The translations under genes were made by a program, and so were the position numbers. Shown in pieces: positions 40,146 through 49,401 of a stretch of 64,000 bases of DNA. The DNA is taken from contig NZ_MKVV01000035.1 in the NCBI RefSeq assembly GCF_001899645.1, positions 101,263 to 165,262 on the forward strand, given 5' to 3'. The notes under the pieces are model-generated. The model did not search any database. It was given only the letters and a program-made list of their open reading frames with translations, and was not told the origin of the DNA. The DNA comes from Pseudonocardia sp. 73-21 (GTDB lineage: Bacteria > Actinomycetota > Actinomycetes > Mycobacteriales > Pseudonocardiaceae). Numbering within the stretch: the stretch's first letter is position 1; each line of letters begins with the position of its first letter.

Positions 40146-40159
40146 TAGCGTCTGGCCGG
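40146..40159 (+). promoter_or_regulatory. -10 box of a small membrane protein gene, leaderless
   Basis: TAGCGT (40146-40151) lies 7 bp before GTG 40159. Confidence 0.4.
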
Positions 40160-40425
40160 TGACCGTGGATCTGGTTCTCTCGTCCGCCGCCGACCCGTCG
40201 GGCGTCACCTTGCTCGGCGCGCTCGGGCTGTTCGCCGGCATCCCGTTGCTGATCATCGCGGTGATCGTCGGGGCGGTGTACGGCACCCGCTGGCGCTCCC
40301 GGCGTGGCGAGGTCCGCAGCCCGCGGACCCGCACGTCCGAGCCGGAGCTGCTGACCGAGCCCGTACTGGGCCGCCCGGACCAACCCCGCCGGCGCCGGGG
40401 GCACGAGGGTGACGAACCGGGCTGA
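40159..40425 (+). CDS. Small hypothetical membrane protein
   Basis: 88 residues. A hydrophobic helix (about 19-44, LLGALGLFAGIPLLIIAVIVGAVYG split by no charge) is followed by a basic, proline- and arginine-rich cytoplasmic tail. No family is recognised. A leaderless promoter box precedes it, and its stop touches the end of the convergent repeat protein at 40426, so the two genes meet without a gap. Confidence 0.65.
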   Translation: MTVDLVLSSAADPSGVTLLGALGLFAGIPLLIIAVIVGAVYGTRWRSRRGEVRSPRTRTSEPELLTEPVLGRPDQPRRRRGHEGDEPG

Positions 40426-41397
40426 TCAGCCGCCGTTCTCCTTCTCCTCGCCGCGCCGGCGCAGGAGGCGGAAGCCGGGGATGCCGTTGATGGCCTGGCG
40501 GATCTCGTCGAGCTGGTTGAGCAGCTCGTGGACGTCCGGGCCGACCTTGTCCAGGGTGACCAGGATCGGCAGGACGTCGCTGACCACGTGCTCGGTGATC
40601 TGGGGGAGCTGGTCCACCAGCCGGATCGCGGCCTGCAGCTCCTCCTCCGAGAACTCCTGCACGAAGCGCCGCGCCAGCGGTACGGCCCGTTCGGCGATCG
40701 GCTTGTAGGTCTCCAGCAGGTCGTTCGCGACGTCGGCCGCACCCGCTGCGGTGCCGACGACACCACGCGCGTCATCGGCGACGGAACCGGCCTTCGACAC
40801 CAGCGCCGCGGCGCCCTCGGCCACCCCGTCCGCACGCTCCACCAGCCCGGCGGCCCGGTCGGCCACGGCGCCGGCGCGGGAGACGAGCCCGGAGGCGCTC
40901 TCGGCCACGGTGTCCGCCCGCGAGACGAGGGCGGCTGCGCCCTCGGCGACCCCGCCGGCCCGCTCGACGAGCGCGGCGGCACCGCCGGCGACCCCGTCGG
41001 CGCGCTCCACCAGCCCGGCTGCGCCCTCGGCGACCCCGCCGGCGCGGGCGACCAGGGCCGCGGCGCCGTCGGCCACCGTGTACACCTCGGCGAGCAGGGG
41101 CTCGGCGCGGCCCACCAGCTCGTCGGCGCGGCCCACCACGTCGTCGACGCGGGCGATCACGGCCCGGACGTCGCCCAGCACGTCGTCCACGGACCCGACG
41201 ACGCCGTCCACGGCGTCGGCGATCCCGGTGATCCGCCCGACCAGGCCCTCGGCCTCGTCGAGCAGGGCGGCCACGCGCCGGGGGACGTCGACCATGACCT
41301 CGACGGCGTCATCGGTCCAGCCCATCACCGCCCGAGCTCCGACGATCATGTCCGAGGGGCCGACCCACACCGGCAGCCCACCTACGCGCAACACCAT
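40426..41397 (-). CDS. Hypothetical protein with 14-residue amphipathic repeats
   Basis: 323 residues from ATG 41397. Residues 108-219 consist of eight units of 14 residues with the pattern VA.GAA.LV.RA.G. Shorter valine/aspartate repeats precede them (VVGSVDDVLGDVRA). The C-terminal part is a non-repeated helical domain (FSEEELQAAIRLVDQLPQI). No signal peptide or membrane helix is clear. The long amphipathic helix is like those of lipid- or polymer-surface proteins such as phasins, but that is only an analogy. Confidence 0.75.
   Translation of the reverse strand: MVLRVGGLPVWVGPSDMIVGARAVMGWTDDAVEVMVDVPRRVAALLDEAEGLVGRITGIADAVDGVVGSVDDVLGDVRAVIARVDDVVGRADELVGRAEPLLAEVYTVADGAAALVARAGGVAEGAAGLVERADGVAGGAAALVERAGGVAEGAAALVSRADTVAESASGLVSRAGAVADRAAGLVERADGVAEGAAALVSKAGSVADDARGVVGTAAGAADVANDLLETYKPIAERAVPLARRFVQEFSEEELQAAIRLVDQLPQITEHVVSDVLPILVTLDKVGPDVHELLNQLDEIRQAINGIPGFRLLRRRGEEKENGG
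40741..41076 (-). repeat. 42-bp coding repeat, eight units
   Basis: Region coding residues 108-219 of the preceding protein; each 42-bp unit gives 14 residues such as VAEGAAALVSRADT. Units differ by a few substitutions, so the array is old enough to have drifted. Confidence 0.8.
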
Positions 41398-41539
41398 GGA
41401 GGTGATCCTCGCGCACCGGGCCCCTCGCGGCTCGCTCGACCGGCCAGACCCGGCCCGACACGGCCGAATGCCCTACGTTCGGGCGTCAGGTCGAGGGCAA
41501 CGGAGCTCCCGGCCGATTCGACGAGGAGGGGACGACACC

Positions 41540-42445
41540 ATGACCCGGGGATCCTGGACCAGGCGCGACTTCCTGATGCGCACGGCCACGGCCGGCGCGG
41601 CCGTGCTCGCCGGCGGCACGGTGCTCTCGGCGTGCACCAGCACCGGCGCCGGCGCGGGTGGCAGCGTGCTGGCCGGCGCGAAGAGCGCCGGCACGATCAA
41701 GATCGGTATCGCGGGCGAGGAGCCCTACGGGTTCACGGATCTGACCGGCAAGGTCACCGGTGAGGCGCCCGAGGTGGCGCGCGCGGTGCTGCGGGCCGTG
41801 GGCATCAAGGACGTGACGGCCCAGCAGGTGGACTTCGGGTCGCTCATCCCCGGGCTCAACGCCAAGCAGTTCGACATGGTCTGTGCGGGCATGAACATCA
41901 CCCCCGAGCGGTGCAAGCAGGCCGCGTTCTCGATCCCGGACTACACGGCGCTCACCGCGTTCCTGGTCAGGACGGGCAACCCGACCGGCGTCGCGACGTT
42001 CGAGGACGTGGCGTCGAAGAACCTCAAGCTCGCGGTGCTGGGGGCGGCGGTCGAGCAGGGTTACGCGACGGACGCGGGCGTGCCGGCCGGCAACATCACG
42101 ACGTTCCCCGACCAGAACGCGCTGCTGCAGGCCGTCACCGCGGGGCGGGTGGACGCGGCGGCTCTCACCGACATCTCGCTGAAGTGGCTGGCCGGCAAGA
42201 ACCCGCAGGCCGGCGTGACGGTGACGGCCGGCTTCACCCCGAAGGCCAAGGGCAAGGACGTCGTGTCGGCCGGCGGGTTCGTCTTCCGCACCGCGGACGC
42301 CGACCTCAAGGCGGCCTTCGACACCGAGCTCGGCAACCTGCAGAAGAGCGGGAAGTGGGCGGAGATCGCGAAGCCGTTCGGCTTCTCGGAGTCCAACCTC
42401 CCCCCGGCCGGCCTGACCACGCAGCAGCTCTGCACAGCGACATGA
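41540..42445 (+). CDS. ehuB: Ectoine/hydroxyectoine-type ABC transporter binding lipoprotein
   Basis: 301 residues. The N-terminus has a twin-arginine-like motif TRRDFLMR and a lipobox VLSAC, so it is probably an exported lipoprotein. The family-3 binding domain begins GTIKIGIAGEEPYGFTD and includes QFDMVCAGMNITPERC and the ending PPAGLTTQQLC. This pattern is that of EhuB, the ectoine and hydroxyectoine receptor. ATG 41540 follows GAGGAGGGG. It overlaps the next permease gene (ATGA), heading an ehuBCDA operon. Confidence 0.85.
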   Translation: MTRGSWTRRDFLMRTATAGAAVLAGGTVLSACTSTGAGAGGSVLAGAKSAGTIKIGIAGEEPYGFTDLTGKVTGEAPEVARAVLRAVGIKDVTAQQVDFGSLIPGLNAKQFDMVCAGMNITPERCKQAAFSIPDYTALTAFLVRTGNPTGVATFEDVASKNLKLAVLGAAVEQGYATDAGVPAGNITTFPDQNALLQAVTAGRVDAAALTDISLKWLAGKNPQAGVTVTAGFTPKAKGKDVVSAGGFVFRTADADLKAAFDTELGNLQKSGKWAEIAKPFGFSESNLPPAGLTTQQLCTAT

Positions 42446-43119
42446 GCGATCTCAGTACCTGGTTCCAGGTACTGCTGCTCGGGCTGCCCGCCACCCTGAT
42501 CGCGACCGTCGGCGGCATCGCGCTGACCGTGGTCCTGTCCTTCGTGGCCGGGCTGGCGCTGCTGTCGCCGTCGCGCACCGTGCGCGTGGTCAGCCGGATC
42601 TACGTCGAGGGGCTGCGCGGCACGTCGGAGGTCGTACAGCTGTTCTGGATCTTCTTCGCGCTGCCGGTGCTCGTCGGGTTCCAGATCGTGCCGATCTGGG
42701 CGGGCGTGCTCGTGCTCGGGCTCAACCACGGCGCGTACGGGGCGGAGATCGTGCGCGGCGCCGTGCAGTCGGTGCCTCGCGCCCAGTACGAGGGCGCACT
42801 GGCGCTGAGCCTCTCGCCCGCGCAGCGGATGCGGCGGGTGATCCTGCCGCAGGCGGTAGTGGAGATGCTGCCGCCGGCGGGCAACCTGTTCATCCAGCTG
42901 CTCAAGAGCACCGCGCTGTTGTCGTTCGTGTTCGTCCAGGACGTCACCCGGCAGGCCCACGACGTGCTGATCCCGGCGTTCAACCCCTACGTCTTCCCGA
43001 TCCTGCTGCTGACGCTGGCGTTCTACCTGGTGCTCTCGCTGCTGATCACGGCCGGGATGCGGGCGCTGGAACGGGTGGCCGGGCGCCGGCTGGGCCGCGT
43101 GGCGGTGGGCGTCGGATGA
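42442..43119 (+). CDS. ehuC: Ectoine-type ABC transporter permease EhuC
   Basis: 225 residues with five helices of the His/Glu/Gln amino-acid permease family. The contact loop is EGALALSLSPAQRMRRVILPQAV. The motif YVEGLRGTSEVVQLFWIFF, with QLFWIFFALP, is typical of this group. ATG 42442 overlaps ehuB, and the stop overlaps ehuD (GGATGA). Confidence 0.87.
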   Translation: MSDLSTWFQVLLLGLPATLIATVGGIALTVVLSFVAGLALLSPSRTVRVVSRIYVEGLRGTSEVVQLFWIFFALPVLVGFQIVPIWAGVLVLGLNHGAYGAEIVRGAVQSVPRAQYEGALALSLSPAQRMRRVILPQAVVEMLPPAGNLFIQLLKSTALLSFVFVQDVTRQAHDVLIPAFNPYVFPILLLTLAFYLVLSLLITAGMRALERVAGRRLGRVAVGVG

Positions 43120-43752
43120 CCTGGGACTGGAACTACGTCGCCGATGTCCTGCCCGCCCTGCTGGACGGTCTGCGGATCACCGTCATCGCCACGCTGCTCG
43201 GGTCCCTGGTGGCGCTGGTGCTCGGGCTGGTGTTCGCGGTGCTGATGCGGGGGCCGGCGCCGGTGCGGGTGGTGGTGCGGGCGCTGGTGGAGTTCGTGCG
43301 CAGCACTCCTCTGCTGGTGCAGGTGTTCTTCCTGTTCTTCGTGCTGCCGCAGTTCGGGGTGACGCTCGGGGCGCTCGTCGTCGGGGTGATCGCGCTCGGC
43401 CTGCACTACGCCGCCTACAACTCCGAGGTCTACCGCGCCGGCATCGAGGCGGTGCCGCGCGGGCAGTGGGAGGCGGCCACCGCGCTGAGCCTGCCGCGTT
43501 CCCGCGTGTGGACGGGTGTCGTTCTCCCGCAGGCGATCCCGCGGGTGCTCCCGGCGCTGGGCAACAACGTCATCTCCATGTTCAAGGAGACCCCGCTGCT
43601 GATCGGCATCGGCGTGCTCGACATCGTCGGCCAGGCGCGGGAGGCCGGGAACACCACGTTCCGCTACGTCGAGGTCTACACGATCGCGGGCCTGCTGTTC
43701 CTGGTGCTGAGCTACCCGGCGGCGCTGCTCGTCCGGAGATTGGAGCGCCGAG

Positions 43753-43766
<14 letters not shown>
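43116..43766 (+). CDS. ehuD: Ectoine-type ABC transporter permease EhuD
   Basis: 216 residues, the second permease of the pair. The contact loop is EAATALSLPRSRVWTGVVLPQAI, and the RSTPLLVQVFFLFFVLPQFG motif is typical of the family. ATG 43116 overlaps ehuC. Its end overlaps ehuA by 14 bp. With EhuC it forms the membrane channel. Confidence 0.87.
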
Positions 43767-44544
<778 letters not shown>

Positions 44545-45411
44545 TCACCGGTCGTCGGCCGGCAGCGCGCACAGCGACGACGTGGTCAGGCCGGCCGGAG
44601 GGTCGTTGTCGGCGGTGAAGCCGAACGGGGCGGTGATCCGCAGCCACTCCCCGGAGCTGTGCAGGGCGTCCAGCGCCCCGTCGAGGGCGTCGAGGAGGTC
44701 GGTGTCCGCGGGCCGCACGGCGAACGCGCCGGCGGGGGTGACCGTGGCCCCGCCCACCACCGGCTCCACGGGCCGGGTGACCATCAGGCCGCTGCCGGGG
44801 TTGCGCCGCAGCTCGTTCCTCAGCGACAGCGCCGTGAGCGCGCCGACCGGCACCTCGCCCGCCGCCACCGCGCGGAACAGGGTGCTCTGGCCGCCGTACT
44901 CGGCGATCCGGTCGGGGGCGACTCCGGCGGCGAGCGCGTAGTCCTTCTCCGACGACGCCGCGATCACCCCCAGCCGCTGGCCGGAGCGGGCGACGCCGCC
45001 GAACGTCGCGATGCCGCGCGGGTTGCCGACGGGGACGAGGAAGGCGGGGAGCGCCACGAAGTCCGGCCGGGAGAACGCCACCTGCGTGCAGCGACCGGGT
45101 GTGATCGTCATGCCGGCGGTGATCATGTCGAACTGGCCCGACACCAGCCCGGGGATGAGCCGGTCGAAGTTGACCTGGACCGCCTCGAGCCCGCCGATGC
45201 CGATCGTGGCCAGTGCCGCGCGGGCCACCTCGGGCTGGGCCCCGGTGACGGCGCCACTGCTGTCGGCGTAGCCGAACGGCTCCTCGCCCGCGATACCCAC
45301 GCGCAGCACGCCGTCGCCGCGGGCCCGCTCCAGCGCGTCGCCCGAGCGCCCGCACGCGGCGGCGTGCGGCAGCGCGGCGGCCGCGGCGAGGAACATCCGG
45401 CGGTTCAGCAT
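44545..45411 (-). CDS. Second EhuB-like binding lipoprotein
   Basis: 288 residues from ATG 45411. It has a signal peptide with lipobox HAAAC, then the same family-3 fold as EhuB: LRVGIAGEEPFGYADSSGAVTG, QFDMITAGMTITPGRCTQV and PPAGLTTSSLC. It is clearly a paralogue of the 41540 gene but more diverged. It is convergent with the transporter operon. It could deliver a second ligand to the same permease; no other permease is near. Confidence 0.85.
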   Translation of the reverse strand: MLNRRMFLAAAAALPHAAACGRSGDALERARGDGVLRVGIAGEEPFGYADSSGAVTGAQPEVARAALATIGIGGLEAVQVNFDRLIPGLVSGQFDMITAGMTITPGRCTQVAFSRPDFVALPAFLVPVGNPRGIATFGGVARSGQRLGVIAASSEKDYALAAGVAPDRIAEYGGQSTLFRAVAAGEVPVGALTALSLRNELRRNPGSGLMVTRPVEPVVGGATVTPAGAFAVRPADTDLLDALDGALDALHSSGEWLRITAPFGFTADNDPPAGLTTSSLCALPADDR

Positions 45412-45457
45412 CCCGGGCAGGCTATGACGGGCGTCGTCGCGGCGCCCGGCGGGCGGC

Positions 45458-45689
45458 CTACGCGCGCAGGAGATGGTGCTCGACGCCGCTGCACCGTGCG
45501 AAGTCGCGGGCGACCGTGGCGATGGTGCATCCGTGCTCGGTCGCGATGGCCGCCCCGGGCCGACGAGCAGGTGATTCCGTTGCCCGACGACGGCGGTCAC
45601 GACATCGTCGAACCACGGCCCGCGACACCGTGCAGGAGGTGATCGCCCCGGAAGGCGGCCACGACGACGGTCGAACCGAGGAGGAGCAC
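45458..45689 (-). pseudogene. Decayed PIN-domain (VapC-like) toxin
   Basis: Minus-strand pieces in different frames give VLLLGSTVVVAAFRGDHLLHGV, then WFDDVVTAVVGQRNHLLVGP, then AAIATEHGCTIATVARDFARCSGVEHHLL before a TAG. These are N-terminal and C-terminal parts of a PIN-domain ribonuclease. A frameshift separates the first two, and about 80 residues are missing before the third. It cannot make a working toxin. Confidence 0.65.
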
Positions 45690-45844
45690 CGTCAGCGTGA
45701 CGGGACGGTCGGTGCGCTGGGCCGGAATCGCGAGCTCGCGCCGCAATGCCGCGTCGATGACGGCCACAGGGACTCACCGCGTTCGTGTGCGAGTCGCTCG
45801 GCGGCCAGCAGCAGTTCGGCGGAGATGGACACGGTGACGCGCAT
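45690..45844 (-). pseudogene. Decayed VapB-like antitoxin
   Basis: ATG 45844 opens MRVTVSISAELLLAAERLAHERGESL, a ribbon-helix-helix antitoxin start. One base is missing at about 45770, so the expected continuation AVIDAALRRELA appears in the next frame. It runs straight into the toxin remnant. The order antitoxin then toxin on one strand is that of vapBC. Confidence 0.6.
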
Positions 45845-45850
45845 GACAGG

Positions 45851-46624
45851 TCAATCCGTCCAGACCGCCGGCCGCTTCTCCAGGAACGACGCCATGCCCT
45901 CACGTGCGCCCGGGCTCTGCGACAGCGACGCCATGACCTCGACGGCGATGGCGTAGGCGTCGGCCTCGGGGCGGTCGAGCTGGGCGTAGAGGGTCTGCTT
46001 GCCGACGCCCTTGCCGAAGCGGCTGCCGCGGGTGGCGCGGGCGAGCAGATCCTCGACGGCCCGGTCGAGCTCGGCGTCGGGGACGGCGTAGTTGACGAGG
46101 CCCCAGTCGGCGGCCGTGGCCGCGTCGATCGCGTCGCCGGTCAGGGCCAGCTCCATGAGCCGCTTGCGCCCGACGTTGCGGGCCACCGGGACCGCGGGGG
46201 TGTGGCAGAACCAGCCGCCCTTGCCCCCGGGCAGCGCGAAGCCGGCCGACTCGGCGGCCACCGCGAGGTCGCAGGTGGCGACGAGCTGGCAGCCCGCGGC
46301 CGTGGCGATGGCCTGGACGCGCGCGATCACGACCTGGGGCACCTCCTGGATGGTGTTCATGACCTTCGTGCACAGTTTCAGCAGGTCACGCACACCGGCG
46401 AGGTCGCGCGAGGAGACGTCGGCGAAGTCGTGACCGGCTGAGAACGCCGTGCCCTCCGCGGCCAGCACGATGCCCGTGGCGTCGGAACGGCCCGCGGTCT
46501 CGAACGCGTCGAGGAGCTCGCGCAGGTGCCCCTCGGACAGCGCGTTGCGGCGCTCGGGGCGGTTCATCGTGATCCGGACGGTGTCGCCATCGTGCTCGAC
46601 CGTGAGGTTCTCGTAAAGACCCAT
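45851..46624 (-). CDS. Crotonase (enoyl-CoA hydratase/isomerase) family protein
   Basis: 257 residues. The oxyanion-hole segments are GTAFSAGHDFADV and ATAAGCQLVATCDLAVA. The following region FALPGGKGGWFCHTPAVPVARNVGRKRLMELALTG resembles ECHDC3-type proteins rather than classical hydratases, and the usual catalytic glutamate is not evident. It may therefore be an isomerase, hydrolase or non-classical member. ATG 46624. Taking part in crotonyl-CoA formation is possible but not shown. Confidence 0.82.
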   Translation of the reverse strand: MGLYENLTVEHDGDTVRITMNRPERRNALSEGHLRELLDAFETAGRSDATGIVLAAEGTAFSAGHDFADVSSRDLAGVRDLLKLCTKVMNTIQEVPQVVIARVQAIATAAGCQLVATCDLAVAAESAGFALPGGKGGWFCHTPAVPVARNVGRKRLMELALTGDAIDAATAADWGLVNYAVPDAELDRAVEDLLARATRGSRFGKGVGKQTLYAQLDRPEADAYAIAVEVMASLSQSPGAREGMASFLEKRPAVWTD

Positions 46625-46639
46625 GGCACCACGGTAGCC

Positions 46640-46844
46640 GTCGGGGGGGGCGGGGCCGGGTTCTTCTTCGTCGACACCCTGCCCGGCGGGCCCGCGACGC
46701 CCGTACCTGATGGCCTACGCGATGGCGAGCGCGTTGGAGGCCCCGTCACCGCACGTCACGCCGGAGCTGGCCGCCGAGGTCGCCGAGGCCTACCGATCAC
46801 TGATCTCCCACGTCGACGGCGAGTGGCGCCGCCGCGTGCGCTGA
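46640..46844 (+). pseudogene. Possible gene remnant upstream of the P450
   Basis: A run of eight G (46643-46650) is followed by GFFFVDTLPGGP in one frame and, further on, PYLMAYAMASALE and AAEVAEAYRSLISHVDGEWRRRVR in another frame, with a TGA at 46842. The last piece has gene-like codon use and ends 20 bp before the P450. It may be the end of a lost regulator or enzyme. I cannot name a family. Confidence 0.3.
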
Positions 46845-46863
46845 ACCTGAGGGGAGCACCACC

Positions 46864-48148
46864 ATGACCACCAGTGCACCGAACCTGACGGACCCGGCGC
46901 TGATCGCCGACCCGTTCGGCGGCTACGGCCGGCTGCGGGAGGAGGCGCCCGTGCTGCTCGGCGCATCCTTCGACGGCAGCCCGGCCTGGTACGTGACGCG
47001 CCAGGAGGACGTCCGCACCGCGCTGTCGGACCACCGCTTCGTCATGGACCCGGACATCGCGCGAGGGACCGGCAGCGGCAACCCCCGTGCGGCAACCCCC
47101 GTGCGGCAACCCCCGTGCGGCGATCTTCGAGCAGCTCGGCATCCCGGCCGAGTTCACGCCCTACCTCACCGACACCATCCTCGACGTCGACGGCGTCGAC
47201 CACGCGCGGCTGCGCAAGCTGGTGTCCCGCACGTTCACGGTGCGCCGGGTGCACGAGCTGCGCCTGCGCGTCGAGGCCATCGCCGCGGACCTCCTGGACG
47301 GGCTGCCCGAACGCGTCGACCTGCTCGCCGAGTACGCCTACCCGCTGCCCATCACCGTGATCAGCGAGCTGGTGGGGGTGCCGAAGGCGGACCGGCCGGA
47401 GTGGCGGAAGTGGGCCACCGCGCTGGTGACGATGAACCGCGAGACGATTCCCGGCGCGATGCGGGACATGGTCGCGCACTGCCGGGACCTCATCGCCCGG
47501 CGCCGTGCCGAGCCCACGGGCGACCTGATCACCGGGATGGTGGCGGCGCAGGAGGACGGCGCCGAGGTGCTTTCTCCCGCGGTGGCGCACGACAGCGCCG
47601 ATCGCCTGACCGACACCGAGATCGTCACCATGATCCTGACGCTGGTGCTGGCCGGCCACGAGACCACCGCGCACCTGGTCTCCAACGGCACCCTGGCCCT
47701 GCTGCAGCACCCCGACCAGCTCGACCGGCTGCGCCGCGACCCGTCGCTGTGGCCGGGCGCGGTCGACGAGCTGATGCGCTTCTGCGGGCCCGTGCACGTC
47801 ACACGGCTGCGCTACGCCACCGAGGACGTCGAGCTGGGCGGTGTCACGATCCACGCCGGTGACGCGGTGCAGTCGGTGCTGGTGTCGTCGAACTTCGACC
47901 CGCGCGTCTACGAGGATCCCGAGCGCCTCGACGTCACCCGGAAGCCCGCGGGCCGCGGCGACGGGCACGTCGGGTTCGGGCACGGCGCCCACTACTGCCT
48001 GGGTGCCGCCCTGGCCCGGCAGGAGGGTGAGGTGGCCCTGCACGCGCTGGTGGACCGGTTCCCCGCGCTCGCCCTCGACGGCCCGACGGAGTGGGTGCCG
48101 CTGCCCGGCTCGCACCGGCTGACCGCCCTCCCGGTGCGGCTGGCCTGA
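46864..48148 (+). pseudogene. Cytochrome P450 (CYP107-like) interrupted by a 14-bp repeat
   Basis: A soluble bacterial P450 monooxygenase of about 420 residues. The I-helix is AGHETT, the K-helix ExxR is ELMR, and the heme loop is FGHGAHYCLG with the Cys ligand. ATG 46864 has a good ribosome site. After GTGSGNPRAA the unit GGCAACCCCCGTGC is present three times (47077-47118). The two extra copies add 28 bp and shift the frame by one; removing them restores SGNPRAAIFEQLGIPAEF. The rest to TGA 48148 is intact. It is either recently inactivated or switched by repeat number. The substrate is unknown. Confidence 0.88.
47077..47118 (+). repeat. 14-bp tandem repeat, three copies, in the P450
   Basis: GGCAACCCCCGTGC occurs at 47077-47090, 47091-47104 and 47105-47118, all identical. 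One or four copies would keep the reading frame; two or three break it. Confidence 0.95.
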
Positions 48149-48156
48149 CCGCGGTC

Positions 48157-48196
48157 GTGCGCGGAAATCAGTGCCCTGGCACTGATTTCCGCGCAC
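48157..48196. terminator. 40-bp perfect palindrome, copy 2 (family A)
   Basis: Perfect 19-bp arms, GTGCGCGGAAATCAGTGCC (48157-48175) and its reverse complement (48178-48196), with a 2-nt loop. It lies between the convergent P450 and acyl-CoA dehydrogenase genes, 8 bp from each stop, ideal for a bidirectional terminator. Confidence 0.85.
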
Positions 48197-48204
48197 AGGG
48201 GGTG

Positions 48205-49377
48205 TCAGTAGGACTTCGGCAGCCCCAGCGTGTGCTGGGCGATGAAGTTCAGGATCATCTCCCGGCTCACCGGGGCGATCCGGGCCGTGCGGACGGCGCC
48301 GATCAGCGTGCCCACCCCGTACTCGACGGCCATGCCGTTGCCGCCGTGGGCCTGCACCGCGGCGTCCACGGCGTTGATGGCGGCCTCGGCGGCGGCGTAC
48401 TTGGCGATGTTGGCGGCCTCGCCGGCGGCCGCGTGGTCGCCGGCGTCGTAGAACCACGCCGCCCGGGTCGTCGCCATCCGGGCCAGCTCCACCTCCACGT
48501 GCGCCTTCGCCAGCGGGTGGGCGATCGCCTGGTGGCTGCCGATCGGGGCCTTCCAGACCGTGCGGTCCTTCGCGTACTCCGTGCCCTTGCGCAGCGCGTA
48601 GCGGGCCAGGCCGTTGGAGTACGCGGCGACGGTGATCCGCTCCGGGTTGAGCCCGGCGAACAGGGCCGCGAGCCCGGCCTCCTCGCCGCCGACCAGCGCG
48701 TCGTCGGGGAGGTGGGCGTCGTCGAAGAAGACCGTGAACTGCTTCTCCGGGCTCTGGATGGCCATCTCGATGGGCTGGTAGGTCATGCCCGGTGTGTCGG
48801 TCGGGACGATGAACATGGCCGGTCGCAGGGTCCCCCGTGCCGACCCCTTCTGGGCCCCTTCCAGCCGCGCCACCACGAGCGTCGCCTCGGTCTCGTCGAC
48901 GCCGGAGATGTAGTACTTGGTGCCGCTGAGCCGCCACCCGCCGGCCGGGTCGCGACGGGCCGTCGTGGTGATGTTGTGGGAGTTGGACCCCGCGTCGGGC
49001 TCGGTGATGGCGAACGACATCTTCGCGCTGCCGTCGGCGAAGCGGGGGAGCCAGCGCTCCTTCTGCTCGACGGTGCCGCTGGTGGCGATCACGGTGGCGG
49101 CGATGGCGGGCGAGACCACGATCAGCAGCAGCGGGCATCCCGCCGCCGCGATCTCCTCCGCGACGATCGACAGCTCCACCATCCCGGCCCCGCCGCCGCC
49201 GTACTCCGCGGGCACGGCCACGCCGAGGTAGCCGTTGTCCCCGGCCTCCTTCCACAGCTCCGAGGTCTTCGCGCCGGAGCGGGCCTTCTCGAGGAAGTAG
49301 TCGTGGCCGTACTTGGCGGCCATCGCGGCCACGGACGCCCGCAGCAGCTGCTGCTCGTCGGTCTCCCGGAGATCCAT
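48205..49377 (-). CDS. Acyl-CoA dehydrogenase family protein
   Basis: 390 residues from ATG 49377 (MDLRETDEQQ). It has the FAD-enzyme fold: an N-terminal helical domain, a middle beta domain with FAITEPDAGSNSHNITTTA, and a C-terminal domain with QAIAHPLAKAHVEVE and AVQAHGGNGMAVEYGVGTL. At about 390 residues it is much shorter than methylsuccinyl-CoA dehydrogenase, so I do not assign that role. Which acyl-CoA it oxidises is unknown. A GTG at 49401 would add eight residues. Confidence 0.92.
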   Translation of the reverse strand: MDLRETDEQQLLRASVAAMAAKYGHDYFLEKARSGAKTSELWKEAGDNGYLGVAVPAEYGGGGAGMVELSIVAEEIAAAGCPLLLIVVSPAIAATVIATSGTVEQKERWLPRFADGSAKMSFAITEPDAGSNSHNITTTARRDPAGGWRLSGTKYYISGVDETEATLVVARLEGAQKGSARGTLRPAMFIVPTDTPGMTYQPIEMAIQSPEKQFTVFFDDAHLPDDALVGGEEAGLAALFAGLNPERITVAAYSNGLARYALRKGTEYAKDRTVWKAPIGSHQAIAHPLAKAHVEVELARMATTRAAWFYDAGDHAAAGEAANIAKYAAAEAAINAVDAAVQAHGGNGMAVEYGVGTLIGAVRTARIAPVSREMILNFIAQHTLGLPKSY

Positions 49378-49401
49378 CTGTCCCACAGTAGAAGCACTCA
49401 A

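Noticed and set aside
48205-49377. Methylsuccinyl-CoA dehydrogenase of the ethylmalonyl-CoA pathway
   Set aside because: At about 390 residues it is an ordinary acyl-CoA dehydrogenase; the specific enzyme is considerably longer.
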